A stretch of 64,000 nt of DNA from Opitutus sp. GAS368. GTDB lineage: Bacteria > Verrucomicrobiota > Verrucomicrobiia > Opitutales > Opitutaceae. The stretch is taken from assembly GCA_945903465.1 (NCBI GenBank), contig CAMDOF010000013.1, positions 20,927 to 84,926 of the forward strand. Direction: 5' to 3'. Shown here piece after piece: positions 1 to 12,564 of the stretch (positions are counted from its first letter, which is position 1; each line of letters opens with the position of its first letter). The notes beneath the pieces were generated by a model. That model did not search any database and had not been told where the DNA came from. It saw only the letters and a list, made by a program, of their open reading frames with translations. The position numbers and the translations under genes are program-made.

Positions 1-1
1 T

Positions 2-328
2 TTCTGGGCGGAGTACAAACTCTCCAAGGAAGCCACCATCGCCGCGGAGTTTTGCAGCAAGGACGGCGGCACGTTCGCCAAAGGCACCACCTGGCTCGCC
101 TACCTGAACTACGCGATCGATGCGAAGCTCTCGACGGTGTTCCGCATCGGTGGAGAAAACCTCTCGGCTAAAACCAAGGGCAATGACTTCACCCAATACA
201 CCGTCGGACCCGCCATGAAGCTGACCGAAAACCTCAGCGTCCGCGCCGAGTATTCGTACTACAACTACAGCGGCAAGGGTGCCTTGGATAAGAATCTGAT
301 CGGCCTCCAGGCCATCTTCAAATTCTAA
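2..328 (+). CDS. C-terminal fragment of an outer-membrane porin/beta-barrel protein (truncated by window start)
   Basis: Open from base 2 (FWAEYKLSKEATIAAEF...LIGLQAIFKF*); alternating beta-strand pattern and terminal aromatic F typical of OM barrels. Confidence 0.7.
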   Translation, partial: FWAEYKLSKEATIAAEFCSKDGGTFAKGTTWLAYLNYAIDAKLSTVFRIGGENLSAKTKGNDFTQYTVGPAMKLTENLSVRAEYSYYNYSGKGALDKNLIGLQAIFKF

Positions 329-376
329 CCCCCCGCGCGGGCCTCCCCGCGAGCCCGCGTTGGCTGTTCGATTATC

Positions 377-410
377 CGGTGGCCGGCTGTTTAACCGGCC
401 ACCGTTTCTG
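377..410 (+). terminator. Hairpin terminator after porin
   Basis: Perfect 10-bp stem cggtggccgg / ccggccaccg with 8-nt loop followed by a short T-rich stretch. Confidence 0.55.
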
Positions 411-531
411 CCCCGCGCTGAGCGCGGCGCGCCCGGTTCCTTCGTCGTTTTTTAAACTCTTCCCGGTCCTCTTTCCTCCGGCCGAGCTACTGCTTTGCCG
501 GCCAACAAACTAGCGACATCTCCGTCAATCC

Positions 532-1788
532 ATGAAAACGAAAGTCTCCCAGATTCTCAGCCTCGGCGCCCTCGCGCTCAGCGCTAACTTCGGCACCGCC
601 CAAGCGGCGGATGCCACGGTCAAAGTGGGCGTCCTCCACTCCCTCTCCGGCACGATGGCGATCAGCGAAACCTCGCTGCGCGACATCCTCCTTTTTACCT
701 TCGACGAGATCAATGCCCAGGGTGGCGTTCTCGGCAAAAAGATCGAGCCCGTCATCGTCGATGGGGCTTCCAACTGGCCGCTGTTCGCGGAGAAGGCGAA
801 GCAGTTGCTCGAGCAGGACAAAGTCGCCGTCACATTCGGTTGCTGGACGTCCGTCTCCCGCAAATCCGTTCTTCCCGTTTACGAAAAAAATAACGGCCTC
901 CTCTTTTATCCGGTGCAATACGAGGGCGAAGAGGAGTCCCAGAACGTCGCTTACACCGCTGAGGCCGTCAATCAGCAGGCCACGCCTGCCGTCGACTACT
1001 ACCTCGCTGAAGGTAAGAAAAAGTTCTACCTCCTCGGTTCGGACTATGTCTACCCCCAGACGACCAATCTCGTGCTGCTCGAGTACCTCCTCAGCAAGGG
1101 CGTGAAACTGGAGAACATCGGCGGCGGTTTCCGCAAGGACGATTCCGGCAAGATCATCTCCGCCGGCAAGTACACGCCTTTCGGACACACCGACTACCAG
1201 CAGATCGTCGCTGAAATCAAACAATTCGCCGCTTCCGGTAACGCTTGCGTCATCTCGACGCTGAACGGCGACACCAACGTGCCGTTCTTCAAAGAATACG
1301 CCGCTTCCGGTCTCACCGCCGAAACCTGCCCGGTGGTTTCATTCTCAATCTCCGAGGATGAATTCCGCGGTCTGCCCGCCAAGCAACTCGTCGGCCAGCT
1401 TGGCTGCTGGACTTACTTCCAGTCCATCAACACCCCCGCCAATAAGAAGTTCGTCGCAGGCTTCCAAGCCTGGCTCAAGAAGACCAGCGTCCCCGGCGTC
1501 GTCAAAGAGGGCCGCGTCACTTGCTCGCCCATGGTCCTCAGCTACGTCGGGGTCTACCTTTGGAAGGCCGCCGTCGAAAAAGCCGGCTCGTTCGAAATCG
1601 ACAAGGTGCGCGCCGCCTACAAGAGCGGGCTGTCCTTCGATGGTCCCGCCGGCAAGGTCACCACCCAGAAGAATATGCACGTCACGAAGAACGTCTTCAT
1701 CGGCGAGACCAAGGCCGATGGTCAGTTCAAAATCGTGAAGTCCTTCGAAAACGTCTACGGTGAACCTTGGTTGAAGGGTAAGTTCTAA
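532..1788 (+). CDS. urtA: Urea ABC transporter substrate-binding protein
   Basis: 418 aa; signal peptide then [21 protein letters not shown]... typical UrtA; followed by urtBCDE. Confidence 0.95.
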   Translation: MKTKVSQILSLGALALSANFGTAQAADATVKVGVLHSLSGTMAISETSLRDILLFTFDEINAQGGVLGKKIEPVIVDGASNWPLFAEKAKQLLEQDKVAVTFGCWTSVSRKSVLPVYEKNNGLLFYPVQYEGEEESQNVAYTAEAVNQQATPAVDYYLAEGKKKFYLLGSDYVYPQTTNLVLLEYLLSKGVKLENIGGGFRKDDSGKIISAGKYTPFGHTDYQQIVAEIKQFAASGNACVISTLNGDTNVPFFKEYAASGLTAETCPVVSFSISEDEFRGLPAKQLVGQLGCWTYFQSINTPANKKFVAGFQAWLKKTSVPGVVKEGRVTCSPMVLSYVGVYLWKAAVEKAGSFEIDKVRAAYKSGLSFDGPAGKVTTQKNMHVTKNVFIGETKADGQFKIVKSFENVYGEPWLKGKF

Positions 1789-1860
1789 CTTAGATTGGCG
1801 CCACCTGCCTCGCGCCGGTGAAAATCGTCCAAAACTAGGGCAAACAACACGATTCACGAC

Positions 1861-1896
1861 CGGGCGGACGCTTAAAAGCGTCCGCCCGTTTTTTTG
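1861..1896 (+). terminator. Rho-independent terminator/attenuator between urtA and urtB
   Basis: cgggcggacgcttaaaagcgtccgcccgttttttt: perfect stem plus T run. Confidence 0.85.
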
Positions 1897-1928
1897 GCAC
1901 GGCTCTAGCATTCATAGAAAGTCTCGGC

Positions 1929-3716
1929 ATGATGAATAACTTAACTAGATGGGTGCGGCTCGCGCTGCGTTTGACCCTCCTGCATGGCTCGATCGCCCTC
2001 GCGGCGGAAACTCCCCGCCAGCTCATCGTCCGCGCCACCCTCGCCGCCGACGCCGCCACGCAACGCGCGGCCCTCGCCGAGCTCATGGGTCAAGCGGACA
2101 CCGCCATCGCCCCTCTCCTCGAAGCTTGGCGCACCGACGCACTCTTCATTTTTACCACACCCGAAGGAATTAAGATCCCCGTTTTAATCAGTGGCGAAAA
2201 GACCGCCGCCGGCACCGCCACCGCCAGCCGCCTGACCGATGGCCTCCCACTCACCGACGCTCAAGGCAACCCGCTCGTCTTGACCGTCGCCGATCTCGCA
2301 CCCGTCGAACACAACGCCTCGCTCCGACGCGCGATGAAAGCCGTTCTCGACCTCGCCGATCTCGCCGCCACCGAACCGGAAAAACGCATCAAGGCGATCT
2401 CTACGATCGGCCTGACCCAAGATGTCGAAAAGCTCCCCGCCTTCCGCGCCCGCCTAAAAATCGAAACCGACGGGGCCGTTAACCGCGCGCTCCGCGAGGC
2501 GATCGCCCTTGCCCAGCTCAAAAATCCCCTACCGGCAGCGCAGCTCGCCGCGCTCAACGAACTCCAGGCGCTGCGCTCTCTCGCGAGCACCGATTTCCTT
2601 AAGCGAGCGCTGAAGGAGTTTGAGGAGGCCAAAGATCCGACCCTCGCAGCCGCGGCCCGGGCCGCTCTCGCCGCCGTCGACGAACATCGCGCGTCGGTTG
2701 ATTTCTTCGGTACGCTTTTCCGCGGCCTCAGCCTCGGCAGTATCCTCCTCGTCGCCGCCCTCGGCCTCGCCATCACCTTCGGCCTGATGCGGGTCATCAA
2801 TATGGCGCACGGTGAGATGATTGCCGTCGGCGCCTACACTACTTACCTCGTGCAGGCGATGTTTGGTTCGGGCCTCACCATTCCATGCTTCGGCTTCAGC
2901 CTGCCGATCTTCGGACTAAACCTCACCGGACCCGCGTACCAAGCCTATTTCATCGCCGCGCTGCCCTGCAGTTTTCTCGCGGCCGCTCTGGTTGGCATCG
3001 CCCTCGAGCGCAGCGTAATTCGCTTTCTCTATCGGCGCCCCCTCGAGAGCCTGCTCGCCACGTGGGGCGTTTCCCTCGTCATGCAGCAGGGGCTCCGGCT
3101 CATGTTTGGCGCCAATAACGTCCAAGTCGCTAGCCCCACTTACCTCAGCGGCAACTGGCTGATCAACGATGTCATCCTCGGCTGGAACCGAGTCTTCGTT
3201 ATCGGCTTTGCCATCGTGATCGTCTTCGGCATGGGCCTCGTGCTCACCAAAACATCGCTCGGCCTCCTCATCCGCGCCTCGATGCAAAACCCCACCATGG
3301 CCGCCTGCATGGGGGTCCGCACACCGCGCGTTAATATGCTCACCTTCGGACTCGGCAGCGGGCTCGCCGGACTTGCCGGTGCTTTTCTCAGCCAGATCGG
3401 CAACGTCGGGCCTTCGCTTGGACAGGGCTATATCATCGACTCCTTCATGGTGGTCGTAGTCGGCGGCGTCGGCAGTATCGGCGGCACCATTTTGAGCGCC
3501 TTCGGGATCGGCGGCATCGATCAGGTCTTGCAACAATATTTACCCTACGTCGCCCCGGGGCTCAACTGGGTGCCCGGCATCGGGGGCTTCCTCCAAAACC
3601 TCGCCCAAGACGCCGCCGTGTTCGGCAAGATTCTCGTCCTCGCTGGCATCATTCTTTTTCTGCAGTGGAAACCCGCCGGCCTCTTCCCCACCCGCAGCCG
3701 CAGCCTCGAGGACTGA
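1929..3716 (+). CDS. urtB: Urea ABC transporter permease UrtB (with N-terminal extension)
   Basis: 595 aa; C-terminal branched-chain-type permease ([22 protein letters not shown]...). Confidence 0.95.
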   Translation: MMNNLTRWVRLALRLTLLHGSIALAAETPRQLIVRATLAADAATQRAALAELMGQADTAIAPLLEAWRTDALFIFTTPEGIKIPVLISGEKTAAGTATASRLTDGLPLTDAQGNPLVLTVADLAPVEHNASLRRAMKAVLDLADLAATEPEKRIKAISTIGLTQDVEKLPAFRARLKIETDGAVNRALREAIALAQLKNPLPAAQLAALNELQALRSLASTDFLKRALKEFEEAKDPTLAAAARAALAAVDEHRASVDFFGTLFRGLSLGSILLVAALGLAITFGLMRVINMAHGEMIAVGAYTTYLVQAMFGSGLTIPCFGFSLPIFGLNLTGPAYQAYFIAALPCSFLAAALVGIALERSVIRFLYRRPLESLLATWGVSLVMQQGLRLMFGANNVQVASPTYLSGNWLINDVILGWNRVFVIGFAIVIVFGMGLVLTKTSLGLLIRASMQNPTMAACMGVRTPRVNMLTFGLGSGLAGLAGAFLSQIGNVGPSLGQGYIIDSFMVVVVGGVGSIGGTILSAFGIGGIDQVLQQYLPYVAPGLNWVPGIGGFLQNLAQDAAVFGKILVLAGIILFLQWKPAGLFPTRSRSLED

Positions 3717-3724
3717 AAACCACG

Positions 3725-4846
3725 ATGACCCCGACCACTTACCGTCGCCTCGAACTCGGCGCACTCACCAGCACCGCCATCCTGCTCGTCGCCATCATCC
3801 CTTGGCTCCATGCCAACGGCACCATCAGCAATTTCACCATCGGCGTCTGGGGCAAATATCTGTGCTACGCGCTCCTCGCCATCTCCGTCGATCTGCTCTG
3901 GGGCTACACCGGGCTGCTCTCTCTTGGCCAAGCCCTGTTCTTCACCCTCGGCGGCTATATGCACGGGATGTACCTCATGCGCATGATCGGCGACCTCGGC
4001 CAATATAAAAAGCCGCTCCCCGACTTTCTCGTTTTCCTCGGCTGGGAGCGCCTCCCCGCCTTTTGGGAGCCTTTCGCCAGCTTCCCATTTGCCCTTTCCA
4101 TGGTGTTTCTCCTCCCCGGCATCATCGCGTACATCTTCGGCTTCCTCGCCTTCCGCTCCCGGATCAAGGGCGTTTACTTCTCCATCCTCACGCAGGCTCT
4201 CACCTACGCCGCGTCCATCATGTTCTTCCGTAATAATCTCCTCCTCGGCGGAAATAACGGCTTCACCGATTTTAAATTCATCCTCGGCTACAACCTCGCC
4301 GCCCCCGCCACCAGCCGCGCCCTCTTCATCGCCACCGCCATGGCCGTCCTCCTCGCCTACGTCTTCTGCCGCTGGCTCAGCCAAACCAAGTTTGGTCTCG
4401 TCCAACAGGCCATCCGCGACGGCGAAAACCGCGTCCTCTTCAGCGGCTACGCCACCGCTCATTTTAAACTCTTCGTCTTCGTCGTCGCCGCACTCATCGC
4501 CGCCGTCGGCGGAGCCCTCTACACTCCTCAGGTCGGCATCATCAACCCGGGAGAAATGCAGGCCGACAAATCACTCGAGGCCGTCGTCTGGGTCGCCGTC
4601 GGCGGCCGCGGCACCCTGCTCGGGCCCATCATCGGAGCCATCACCATCAACGCTCTCAAAAGCTGGGCCACTCGCGCCTACCCCGATCTCTGGCTGATCC
4701 TCCTCGGTGGTCTCTTTATCATCGTCGTGCTTTTCCTCCCCGGCGGGATCGTCAGTCTGCCGACCCGTCTCCGCTCCGCTTGGCAGATATTTCGCGCAGC
4801 GCCCCCTCCTTCGCCAGCCTCCTCGCCCAAGCCACCGTTGACTTAA
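3725..4846 (+). CDS. urtC: Urea ABC transporter permease UrtC
   Basis: [30 protein letters not shown]; internal ATG at 3725 preferred over the 3665 ORF start, which overlaps urtB. Confidence 0.93.
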   Translation: MTPTTYRRLELGALTSTAILLVAIIPWLHANGTISNFTIGVWGKYLCYALLAISVDLLWGYTGLLSLGQALFFTLGGYMHGMYLMRMIGDLGQYKKPLPDFLVFLGWERLPAFWEPFASFPFALSMVFLLPGIIAYIFGFLAFRSRIKGVYFSILTQALTYAASIMFFRNNLLLGGNNGFTDFKFILGYNLAAPATSRALFIATAMAVLLAYVFCRWLSQTKFGLVQQAIRDGENRVLFSGYATAHFKLFVFVVAALIAAVGGALYTPQVGIINPGEMQADKSLEAVVWVAVGGRGTLLGPIIGAITINALKSWATRAYPDLWLILLGGLFIIVVLFLPGGIVSLPTRLRSAWQIFRAAPPPSPASSPKPPLT

Positions 4847-4908
4847 GTTTACCCGCTCTGCCACCCACCCGCCCACGACTCACGTCCACCCTTCCGCCCC
4901 TTTCTCTC

Positions 4909-5685
4909 GTGTCCCACCCGCTGCTCTCCGTCGAGGATGTCTCCAAATCCTACGATGGCTTTAAAGCCATCACCAATCTCACCTTTTACCTCAACGCGGG
5001 TGAACTTCGCACCGTCATCGGCCCCAATGGCGCCGGTAAATCAACCTTCTTCGATCTCATCACCGGTCGCGCGAAACCCGATTGCGGCAAAATCGAATTC
5101 GGCGACACCGCCGCTTCCACCCAAGACCTCACCAGCCTCAACGAATTCGAGATCAACCGCCTCGGCATCGGCCGCAAATTCCAAACTCCGAGCGTCTATT
5201 CCGATCACACCGTTTGGGAAAATCTCCTCCTCTCACTCAAAGGTCCTCGCGGCGTCTTCGCTTCCCTCTTCCATCGCCTCACGTCCACCGACCACGATCG
5301 CCTCCACGAGATCCTCGCCACCGTCCGCCTCGAATCCAAACACGATTGGAAGGCCGGCCTCCTCGCCCACGGCGAAAAACAATGGCTCGAGATCGGTATG
5401 CTCCTCGCGCAGGATCCCAAGGTCCTCCTCGTCGACGAACCCGCCGCCGGCATGACCGACGACGAAACGGACCGCACCGGCGATCTCCTCCTTTCCCTCG
5501 CCGGCAAGCACAGTCTCATCGTCATCGAACACGATATGGCCTTCGTCAAACAAATCGCCCGCCACGGCCAGGTCACCGTCCTCCATCAGGGTTCCGTCCT
5601 CTGCGAGGGGAAATTCGAAGAGGTCCAAGCCAACCCCAAGGTCCGCGAGGTCTACCTCGGCCGCGGTAAACACGGCTCCCGCTAA
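4909..5685 (+). CDS. urtD: Urea ABC transporter ATP-binding protein UrtD
   Basis: Walker A GPNGAGKST, EHDMAFVKQIA; GTG start at 4909 (VSHPLLSVEDVSKSYDGF) chosen; ORF is open from 4780. Confidence 0.93.
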   Translation: MSHPLLSVEDVSKSYDGFKAITNLTFYLNAGELRTVIGPNGAGKSTFFDLITGRAKPDCGKIEFGDTAASTQDLTSLNEFEINRLGIGRKFQTPSVYSDHTVWENLLLSLKGPRGVFASLFHRLTSTDHDRLHEILATVRLESKHDWKAGLLAHGEKQWLEIGMLLAQDPKVLLVDEPAAGMTDDETDRTGDLLLSLAGKHSLIVIEHDMAFVKQIARHGQVTVLHQGSVLCEGKFEEVQANPKVREVYLGRGKHGSR

Positions 5686-5837
5686 ACCCCGCGTCCGCTC
5701 CGTTTGCCGTCCTCTTCCCACCACGCACCTTTCGCCCCGGCTCATTTCCGCTTACGCCCCACCTGCGAACGCCCCACCTGCGAACGTCTCACCACCACCT
5801 CCCCAACGCTCCCACCGGCCGCTCCCTCGCTCCCCCC

Positions 5838-6611
5838 ATGCTCCCTCTCCTCGAACTCAGATCCGTCGAAACCGATATCGGCGGTTCCCGTATCCTCCGC
5901 GGCGTCAACCTCACCATCCGGCTGGGCGAGGTCGTTGCACTCATGGGCCGTAACGGTGTCGGCAAAACCACCACCTTGCGCACCATCACCGGCATCCTCC
6001 CCGTCCGCGCCGGCACCATTCTGTTCAACGGGCAAACGATCGAAAAACTCCCCATCGACGTCCGCGCCCGCGCCGGCATCGGCTACGTTCCCCAGGGTCG
6101 CGAGATCTTCCCTCACCTCACCGTCGAGGAAAACCTTCTCGTCGGTCTCGTGGTCCACGGCCGCCGTGGGCCCGCCGCCAAAGCCGGCCTCGAGCGCGTC
6201 TTCACGTTGTTCCCTGTTCTCAAGGCCATGCTCCACCGCAAGGGCGGCGTTCTTTCCGGCGGTCAACAACAACAACTCGCCATCGGCCGCGCGCTCCTCA
6301 CTAACCCGAAATTACTCATCCTCGACGAACCGACCGAGGGAATTCAACCGTCCATCATCGAGCAAATCGGCGATACCTTGAAAACCCTAAAAACCGAGGG
6401 TTTCATCCAAAATCCCGCCGAGGAGATCCGCCACGCACTCAAGTCACTTAAATCCGACGGCCAACTCGCCATCCTCCTCGTCGAACAATTCGTCGACTTC
6501 TGCCGCGAGTGCGCCGACCGCTTCTACGCTCTGGATCGAGGCTGCGTCGTCGCCGCCGGCCCCATCGCCGATCTCACCGACGAGGTCGTCAAAGAACATC
6601 TCCAAGTCTGA
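5838..6611 (+). CDS. urtE: Urea ABC transporter ATP-binding protein UrtE
   Basis: Walker [37 protein letters not shown]. Confidence 0.95.
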   Translation: MLPLLELRSVETDIGGSRILRGVNLTIRLGEVVALMGRNGVGKTTTLRTITGILPVRAGTILFNGQTIEKLPIDVRARAGIGYVPQGREIFPHLTVEENLLVGLVVHGRRGPAAKAGLERVFTLFPVLKAMLHRKGGVLSGGQQQQLAIGRALLTNPKLLILDEPTEGIQPSIIEQIGDTLKTLKTEGFIQNPAEEIRHALKSLKSDGQLAILLVEQFVDFCRECADRFYALDRGCVVAAGPIADLTDEVVKEHLQV

Positions 6612-6690
6612 AAAAAAACCGTGGCTACCTTGCCTTCGCCACGCTTTCCCCGCTCCCCCTCATAAAAATCACGGCGCCCCCTCCTCTCCC

Positions 6691-6993
6691 ATGCACCTCA
6701 CTCCCCGCGAACGCGAAAAGCTCCTCATCGTCGTCGCTGCCGACCTCGCCCGCCGCCGCCAAGCCCGGGGCGTCAAGCTCAACTACCCCGAAGCCATCGC
6801 TCTCATCACCTACGAAATCATCGAGGGCGCACGCGACGGCAAATCTGTCGCCGAGCTCATGAACTTCGGCACCACCATCCTGCGCCCCTCCGATGTCATG
6901 GAGGGCATCCCCGAAATGATTCATGATGTCCAAGTCGAAGCCACGTTCCCCGATGGTACCAAACTCGTCACCGTCCATCACCCCATCCGCTAA
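6691..6993 (+). CDS. ureA: Urease gamma subunit
   Basis: 100 aa; [39 protein letters not shown]. Confidence 0.98.
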   Translation: MHLTPREREKLLIVVAADLARRRQARGVKLNYPEAIALITYEIIEGARDGKSVAELMNFGTTILRPSDVMEGIPEMIHDVQVEATFPDGTKLVTVHHPIR

Positions 6994-7195
6994 AACCCTC
7001 CCCTCGCCACCCCGCGGACCCACTCCCACTCTCTCCGCACCGCCGCCTCGCCAGACCAACGTCCACCTTCTCGCCGACACCCCCTTCTCGCCGCAACGCC
7101 GCTTCGCCTCGCCGCCACCGGCAGTTTCCCCCAACCACGGCCTCCGTCGCTCACAAATTCCGCTAAAATCCACCGACCTCTCGCACGCTGCCACC

Positions 7196-7519
7196 ATGAT
7201 TCCCGGAGAAATTATCCTCGCCCCCGACCCCCACCGCCTCGGCCTCCCCGCTAACGTCGGCCTGCCCACCGTCATCCTTGTTATCACTAACACCGGCGAC
7301 CGCCCCATCCAGGTCGGCTCACATTACCACTTCTTCGAAACCAACGCGGCCCTCCAGTTCGATCGACCCGCCTCCCGTGGCTTCCGCCTCAATATCCCCG
7401 CCGGGACCGCGGTTCGCTTCGAAGCCGGCGATACCAAGCAGGTCGAACTCGTCGCTCTAGCCGGTCTCCGCGAGGTCTACGGCCTCAATGCGAAAATCAA
7501 CGGCCACCTCGACGCCTAG
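7196..7519 (+). CDS. ureB: Urease beta subunit
   Basis: [12 protein letters not shown]...[19 protein letters not shown]; start at internal ATG 7196 of ORF 6923-7519. Confidence 0.97.
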   Translation: MIPGEIILAPDPHRLGLPANVGLPTVILVITNTGDRPIQVGSHYHFFETNAALQFDRPASRGFRLNIPAGTAVRFEAGDTKQVELVALAGLREVYGLNAKINGHLDA

Positions 7520-7539
7520 TTCACCCCTCCACCCCAGCC

Positions 7540-7715
7540 GCCACCACTCGCCTCCCTTCGCCGCGCCACCACTCGCCTCACTTCGCCGCGCCACCGCTCG
7601 CCGCCCTTCGCCGCGCCACCACTCGCCGCCCTTCGCCGCGCCACCACTCGCCATCCCTTCGCCGCGCCACCACTCGCCTCCCTTCGCCGCGCCACCGCTC
7701 GCCATCCCATCGCCG
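7540..7715. repeat. Tandem repeat, ~7 copies of a 25-26 bp unit (gccaccactcgcctcccttcgccgc)
   Basis: Direct reading of seven consecutive near-identical units between ureB and ureC. Confidence 0.95.
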
Positions 7716-7774
7716 ACCAACGCCATCTCGCCTCCGCTTCACTGTCACCGGCTCCTGCCAACTTCCTTCCGTCC

Positions 7775-9541
7775 ATGCCACTCACACTCACCCGCCGCCA
7801 ATACGCCGAGATGTTCGGGCCCACCGTCGGTGATCGTATCCGACTCGCCGATACCGAGCTCTTCGTCCAGGTCGAACGCGACCTCATTGCCGAGGGCGGG
7901 GGCTACGGTAACGAAATCAAATTCGGCGGCGGTAAGGTCATCCGCGATGGCATGGGCCAATCTCCCACCGCTCTCGACGCCGACTGCCTCGACTTGGTTA
8001 TCACCAACGCCCTCATTCTCGACGCTCGTCTCGGGATCATCAAGGCCGACATCGGCATCAAGCAGGGCCTTATCGTCGGCATCGGGCACGCCGGTAACCC
8101 CGGCATCCAATCTGGGCTCGGCTCCATTTATGTCGATCCACGGACCCAGAAAAAAAATCCGATGATCGTCGGCGCCGCCACCGAGGTCCTCGCCGGCGAG
8201 GGTCACATCGTTACCGCCGGCGGTATCGATAGCCATATTCACTTTATCTGCCCGCAACAGATCGACGAGGCCATCAGCGCCGGCATGACGACCATGCTCG
8301 GCGGCGGCACCGGCCCTGCCACCGGTACCTTCGCCACCACCTGCACTCCCGGTCGCTGGAATCTCCACCGCATGCTCGAGGCCGCCGAAGCCTATCCCAT
8401 GAATCTCGGCTTTCTCGGCAAGGGCAACTGCGGCACCCCCGCACCTCTCCGCGAACAGGTGCTCGCCGGCGCCATCGGCCTCAAGCTCCACGAGGACTGG
8501 GGCACCACTCCCGCCGCCATCGACGTCTGCCTCGGCGTCGCCGACGAGCTCGATGTCCAGGTCGCCATCCACACCGATACACTCAACGAATCCGGTTTCG
8601 TCGACGACTCCATCCGCGCATTTAAGGGCCGGACCATCCATACGTTTCACTCCGAGGGCGCCGGCGGCGGTCACGCTCCCGATATCATCCGCGTCTGCGG
8701 CGAGGCCAATGTCCTCCCTTCCTCCACCAACCCCACTCGTCCTTTCACCGTCAACACCATCGATGAGCACCTCGATATGCTCATGGTTTGCCACCACCTC
8801 GATTCCAAGATCCCCGAGGATGTGGCTTTCGCCGAATCACGCATCCGGCCCGAGACGATTGCCGCCGAGGATTGCCTGCACGACCTCGGGGCCATCTCCA
8901 TGATGTCCTCCGACTCCCAGGCCATGGGTCGCGTCGGCGAGGTCATCATTCGCACGTGGCAGACCGCCCATAAAATGAAGCTGCAGTTCGGTCCTCTTCA
9001 CGGCCCAGTTCATCAGGCGGCCGATAACTTCCGCGCACTCCGCTACCTCGCCAAATACACCATCAATCCGGCCATCGCCCACGGTATCTCCCATATCGTC
9101 GGCTCACTCGAGGTCGGTAAACTCGCCGATATCGTCGTCTTTAAACCCGCTCTCTTCGGCGTAAAACCCGAACTCGTCATCAAGGGTGGCTTCATCGCTT
9201 GGGCCAATATGGGCGATCCCAACGCTTCCATCCCCACCCCTCAGCCCACGTTTTACCGGCCCCAGTTCGGCGCCGCGGGCCGCGCTCTCGCGTCCACCAA
9301 TATCACGTTCGTCAGCGCCGCCTCCCTCCGCGAGGGCCAGCTCCGCGACCTCGGCCTCGCCCGCCGGCTCGAACCTGTCCAAAACTGCCGCAAAATCAGT
9401 AAACGCGATATGGTGCTCAACGACGCCTTGCCCCAGATCGAGGTCGATCCAGAAACCTACACCGTCAAAGCTGATGGCCGCATCCTCACGTGCGAACCCG
9501 CCCGCGTCCTGCCCATGGCTCAACGCTATTTTCTTTTCTAA
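7775..9541 (+). CDS. ureC: Urease alpha subunit
   Basis: 588 aa; KLHEDWG carbamylated-Lys motif, MVCHHLD flap, [12 protein letters not shown]. Confidence 0.98.
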   Translation: MPLTLTRRQYAEMFGPTVGDRIRLADTELFVQVERDLIAEGGGYGNEIKFGGGKVIRDGMGQSPTALDADCLDLVITNALILDARLGIIKADIGIKQGLIVGIGHAGNPGIQSGLGSIYVDPRTQKKNPMIVGAATEVLAGEGHIVTAGGIDSHIHFICPQQIDEAISAGMTTMLGGGTGPATGTFATTCTPGRWNLHRMLEAAEAYPMNLGFLGKGNCGTPAPLREQVLAGAIGLKLHEDWGTTPAAIDVCLGVADELDVQVAIHTDTLNESGFVDDSIRAFKGRTIHTFHSEGAGGGHAPDIIRVCGEANVLPSSTNPTRPFTVNTIDEHLDMLMVCHHLDSKIPEDVAFAESRIRPETIAAEDCLHDLGAISMMSSDSQAMGRVGEVIIRTWQTAHKMKLQFGPLHGPVHQAADNFRALRYLAKYTINPAIAHGISHIVGSLEVGKLADIVVFKPALFGVKPELVIKGGFIAWANMGDPNASIPTPQPTFYRPQFGAAGRALASTNITFVSAASLREGQLRDLGLARRLEPVQNCRKISKRDMVLNDALPQIEVDPETYTVKADGRILTCEPARVLPMAQRYFLF

Positions 9542-9648
9542 CCCACCCCACCCACCGTCACCTTTTCCCACCGCCCCAGCCGGCATCCTCACGCCACCCG
9601 GCCCACTCGCTCCCTGCCCACTTCCCTGCCGGCGTTTTCCTTCGCCCG

Positions 9649-10110
9649 ATGACCATCATCTCCCGCCCTCTCGCCCCCACCCATCACTCCCTCCCCGAGA
9701 TTTTTTTGCAGGTCCCCAGGCTCACTCTCGCCAAACGCCGCTGGCGCGGTCTCGCCGACGACGGCCGCGAATTCGGTTTCGAACTCGATGCCCCCCTCTC
9801 TCCAGGTATCGCCATTTTTCAAAATGACCTCGCGCGCTACACCATCGCCCAAATCCCCGAGCCCGTCCTCACCGTCTCACTCGATCTAGCCCCTTCCGCC
9901 GCCGCCGGCATCGGCTGGGCCATCGGCAATCTCCACCTCGAGCTTTCCGCCGAACCCACCCAACTCGTCGCCGCCGATGAACCCGCCGTTCGCCAATTGC
10001 TCGAGCGACTCAAAATCCCTTTCCTCGCCACCAACGCCGTCTTCCGCCCAGGCCGCTTCGCTCGCGGCCCGCAACCTTCCTCTGAACTCGGGCCCAGCCA
10101 TCGCCATTAA
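9649..10110 (+). CDS. ureE: Urease accessory protein UreE
   Basis: Position between ureC and ureF; LTLAKRRWRGLADDGREFGFELD...; short C-terminal SHRH tail. Confidence 0.85.
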   Translation: MTIISRPLAPTHHSLPEIFLQVPRLTLAKRRWRGLADDGREFGFELDAPLSPGIAIFQNDLARYTIAQIPEPVLTVSLDLAPSAAAGIGWAIGNLHLELSAEPTQLVAADEPAVRQLLERLKIPFLATNAVFRPGRFARGPQPSSELGPSHRH

Positions 10111-10162
10111 AACCCTTGCCCACATCGGCCCTCCCGACCCTCCGACCTCAAGCGCGCCCCTC

Positions 10163-10918
10163 ATGTCCGCCGCCGCCTTCTCCCCGCCGATAACGGTCTC
10201 GCCAACCGCGTCCTCTCCGCCGGGCGCCGCCACGGCGGCTTGGGTCGTCGGTCTCCTTCAGGCCAGCGATTCATTTTACCCGACCGGTAGCTATGCCCAT
10301 TCTTTTGGGCTCGAGGGTCTCGTCCAAGCCGGCGTGATCCGCGATCGCCCTAGCCTCCAACAATTCCTCGAGCTCTCCGCTCTCCCGGCCTTGCGCCACG
10401 TTGAATTGCCTCTCACGGCCCACGCGTGGCGCGCCTTCGCCACCAGCGACTGGCCGCGTCTCGGCGAACTTTGCCACTTAGCCTCCGCCTTGAAATCCGC
10501 GCGCGAGGCCCGGCTCGCCTCCGAAAATATCGGACGCCAACGCGCAGAGCTCACCGCCTCCTTGCACCACGCCCCCATCGCTCAGGAATATCTCCGCCGG
10601 GCCACCGCCCACGCCTGGCCCCACGCCGCCCCCATCTCCGCCGCCCTCGAGGGGCACGTGCTCGGCGCCCCGCTGCCCGCCGTTCTCGCCGGCGTCACCT
10701 ACGCCGCCCTCGCCGCCCTCCTCGCCGCCGCCATGAAAATCCTTCGCCTCGGCCAAAACGCCGCCCAAGCCCTCCTCACCGCCGCACTCGCCAGAACCCC
10801 TTCCCTCATCGCCGCCGCCGAGGAAACCCCTCTCGCTCAAATCGGCTGGTTCAACCCGTGGCTCGATATCGCCGCCGCCCGCCACGAGTCCGCCAATGCG
10901 CGTATGTTCATCTCTTAA
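10163..10918 (+). CDS. ureF: Urease accessory protein UreF
   Basis: [27 protein letters not shown]...; internal ATG at 10163. Confidence 0.93.
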   Translation: MSAAAFSPPITVSPTASSPPGAATAAWVVGLLQASDSFYPTGSYAHSFGLEGLVQAGVIRDRPSLQQFLELSALPALRHVELPLTAHAWRAFATSDWPRLGELCHLASALKSAREARLASENIGRQRAELTASLHHAPIAQEYLRRATAHAWPHAAPISAALEGHVLGAPLPAVLAGVTYAALAALLAAAMKILRLGQNAAQALLTAALARTPSLIAAAEETPLAQIGWFNPWLDIAAARHESANARMFIS

Positions 10919-10980
10919 GCCTCACCCACTCCCTGCCCGCTTCGCCGCCCTCCCCGCTAAACTCCTCAATCCATTTTCCC

Positions 10981-11604
10981 ATGTCACGTCCTCCCCGTAT
11001 CGGCATCGGTGGCCCCGTCGGCTCCGGCAAGACCATGCTGTGCCTAAAACTCTGCCAACACCTGCGCGCCCGCTACTCCATGGCCGTCGTCACAAACGAT
11101 ATCTACTGCTCCGAAGATGCCCAATTTCTGATCAATCAAAGCGCCCTCCCCGCCGAACGCATCGTCGGGGTCGAGACCGGCGGTTGCCCCCATACCGCCA
11201 TCCGCGACGATACCACCATGAACGAGCAGGCCTGCCAGACCCTCGAAAAAAAGTTCGCGGCCGATCTCCAACTCGTCCTCGTCGAAAGCGGCGGCGATAA
11301 CCTCACCGCCACGTTTTCCCCCGAACTCGTCGACGCCTTCATCTACGTCATCGATGTCGCCGAGGGCGACAAAATCCCCCGCAAGGGCGGCCCCGCCATC
11401 CGCTTCAGCGATCTCCTCATCATCAACAAAATCGACCTCGCTCCTCTCGTCGGCGCCGATCTCGGCGTCATGGATCGCGATGCCCGCCTTCAACGGGGCA
11501 CCAAACCGTTCCTGTTCTGCGATCTCAAACGCGAACACAATCTCGCCGCAGTCATCTCTTGGATCGAGCACCAGGTCCTCTTCACTCAAAACCCCAGAAA
11601 TTGA
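10981..11604 (+). CDS. ureG: Urease accessory GTPase UreG
   Basis: [13 protein letters not shown]-loop, [27 protein letters not shown]. Confidence 0.98.
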   Translation: MSRPPRIGIGGPVGSGKTMLCLKLCQHLRARYSMAVVTNDIYCSEDAQFLINQSALPAERIVGVETGGCPHTAIRDDTTMNEQACQTLEKKFAADLQLVLVESGGDNLTATFSPELVDAFIYVIDVAEGDKIPRKGGPAIRFSDLLIINKIDLAPLVGADLGVMDRDARLQRGTKPFLFCDLKREHNLAAVISWIEHQVLFTQNPRN

Positions 11605-11730
11605 TCGCCGCATTCTCGGCGTCGGCCCCACCCCTCGCCTCGCTCCAGCATCGCCCGCCCCACCCGTTCCAACCACGTCAAGCCTCGCTTAATCCACCCG
11701 AGCGTAAACCGCGTCGCCCCTCGCCACGCC

Positions 11731-12564
11731 ATGGCTGAATTCTCCGGACATCTCTCCCTCCAGGCCGTCGCCCGCGCCGATCGCCGGACCGTCCTCGCCC
11801 ACCAATCATTCCGCGCGCCCTACCACCTCAGCAAGCCCTACTGGGATGCCGACGCCGGCGTGCTCATTGTCCAGATCGTCAACCCTACGGCCGGCATGCT
11901 CGCCGGCGACCGTCTCGAGTCCACCATCACCGTCGCCGCCGGCGCCAACCTCCTCGTCACCACACCCAGCGCCAGCCGCGTCTTCAAAATGCACTCGGGG
12001 CACGCCGAGTGTCGCCAGCACTTTGCCATCGCCGCCGGCGCTTGGCTGGAGTTCATGCCCGAGCCCCTCGTGCCCCACCGCGGTTCATCCTACCACCAAA
12101 TCACCACCGTGGCGGTCGCCCAGGGCGGCGGTCTTTTCTTCGTCGACCCTTGGTTGTCCGGGCGCGTCGGCCATGGTGAAGCCTGGCTCTGGGATCGCCT
12201 GCAACTCGAGTTGACCCTCCACGTCGCCGACCAACTCACGCTCCGCGAGCGCTTCGACCAAAGCGGCCTCGAGGCCCAGGCCTTGGCCACGTGGAGCGGG
12301 TCCGGACCAAACCCTTGCTTCGCTAACGCCATCCTGATTCCACCCAACGGCAACGAGCACCCGCCTTCACCACCGTGGCGCGAAGCTTTGGCCGACCTTC
12401 ACCGCGATGGCCTTTGGCTCGGCACCAGCGCCCTGCGCGGGGGCGGCTGGAGCCTCAAACTCATCGCCCCCAGCAGCCTGTTGCTCCGCCAAGGCCTCCG
12501 CGATACCCGCAGAATTCTGGGAAATCACTTCCCCCAACTCACCGCCGACCCGCGCAAACTCTGA
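11731..12564 (+). CDS. ureD: Urease accessory protein UreD/UreH
   Basis: NPTAGMLAGDRLEST...TTPSASRVFKMHSG...QHFAIAAGAWLEFMPEPLVPHRGS. Confidence 0.95.
   Translation: MAEFSGHLSLQAVARADRRTVLAHQSFRAPYHLSKPYWDADAGVLIVQIVNPTAGMLAGDRLESTITVAAGANLLVTTPSASRVFKMHSGHAECRQHFAIAAGAWLEFMPEPLVPHRGSSYHQITTVAVAQGGGLFFVDPWLSGRVGHGEAWLWDRLQLELTLHVADQLTLRERFDQSGLEAQALATWSGSGPNPCFANAILIPPNGNEHPPSPPWREALADLHRDGLWLGTSALRGGGWSLKLIAPSSLLLRQGLRDTRRILGNHFPQLTADPRKL

Noticed and set aside
7540-7715. Possible CRISPR array
   Set aside because: Units are contiguous with no unique spacers, so it is a tandem repeat
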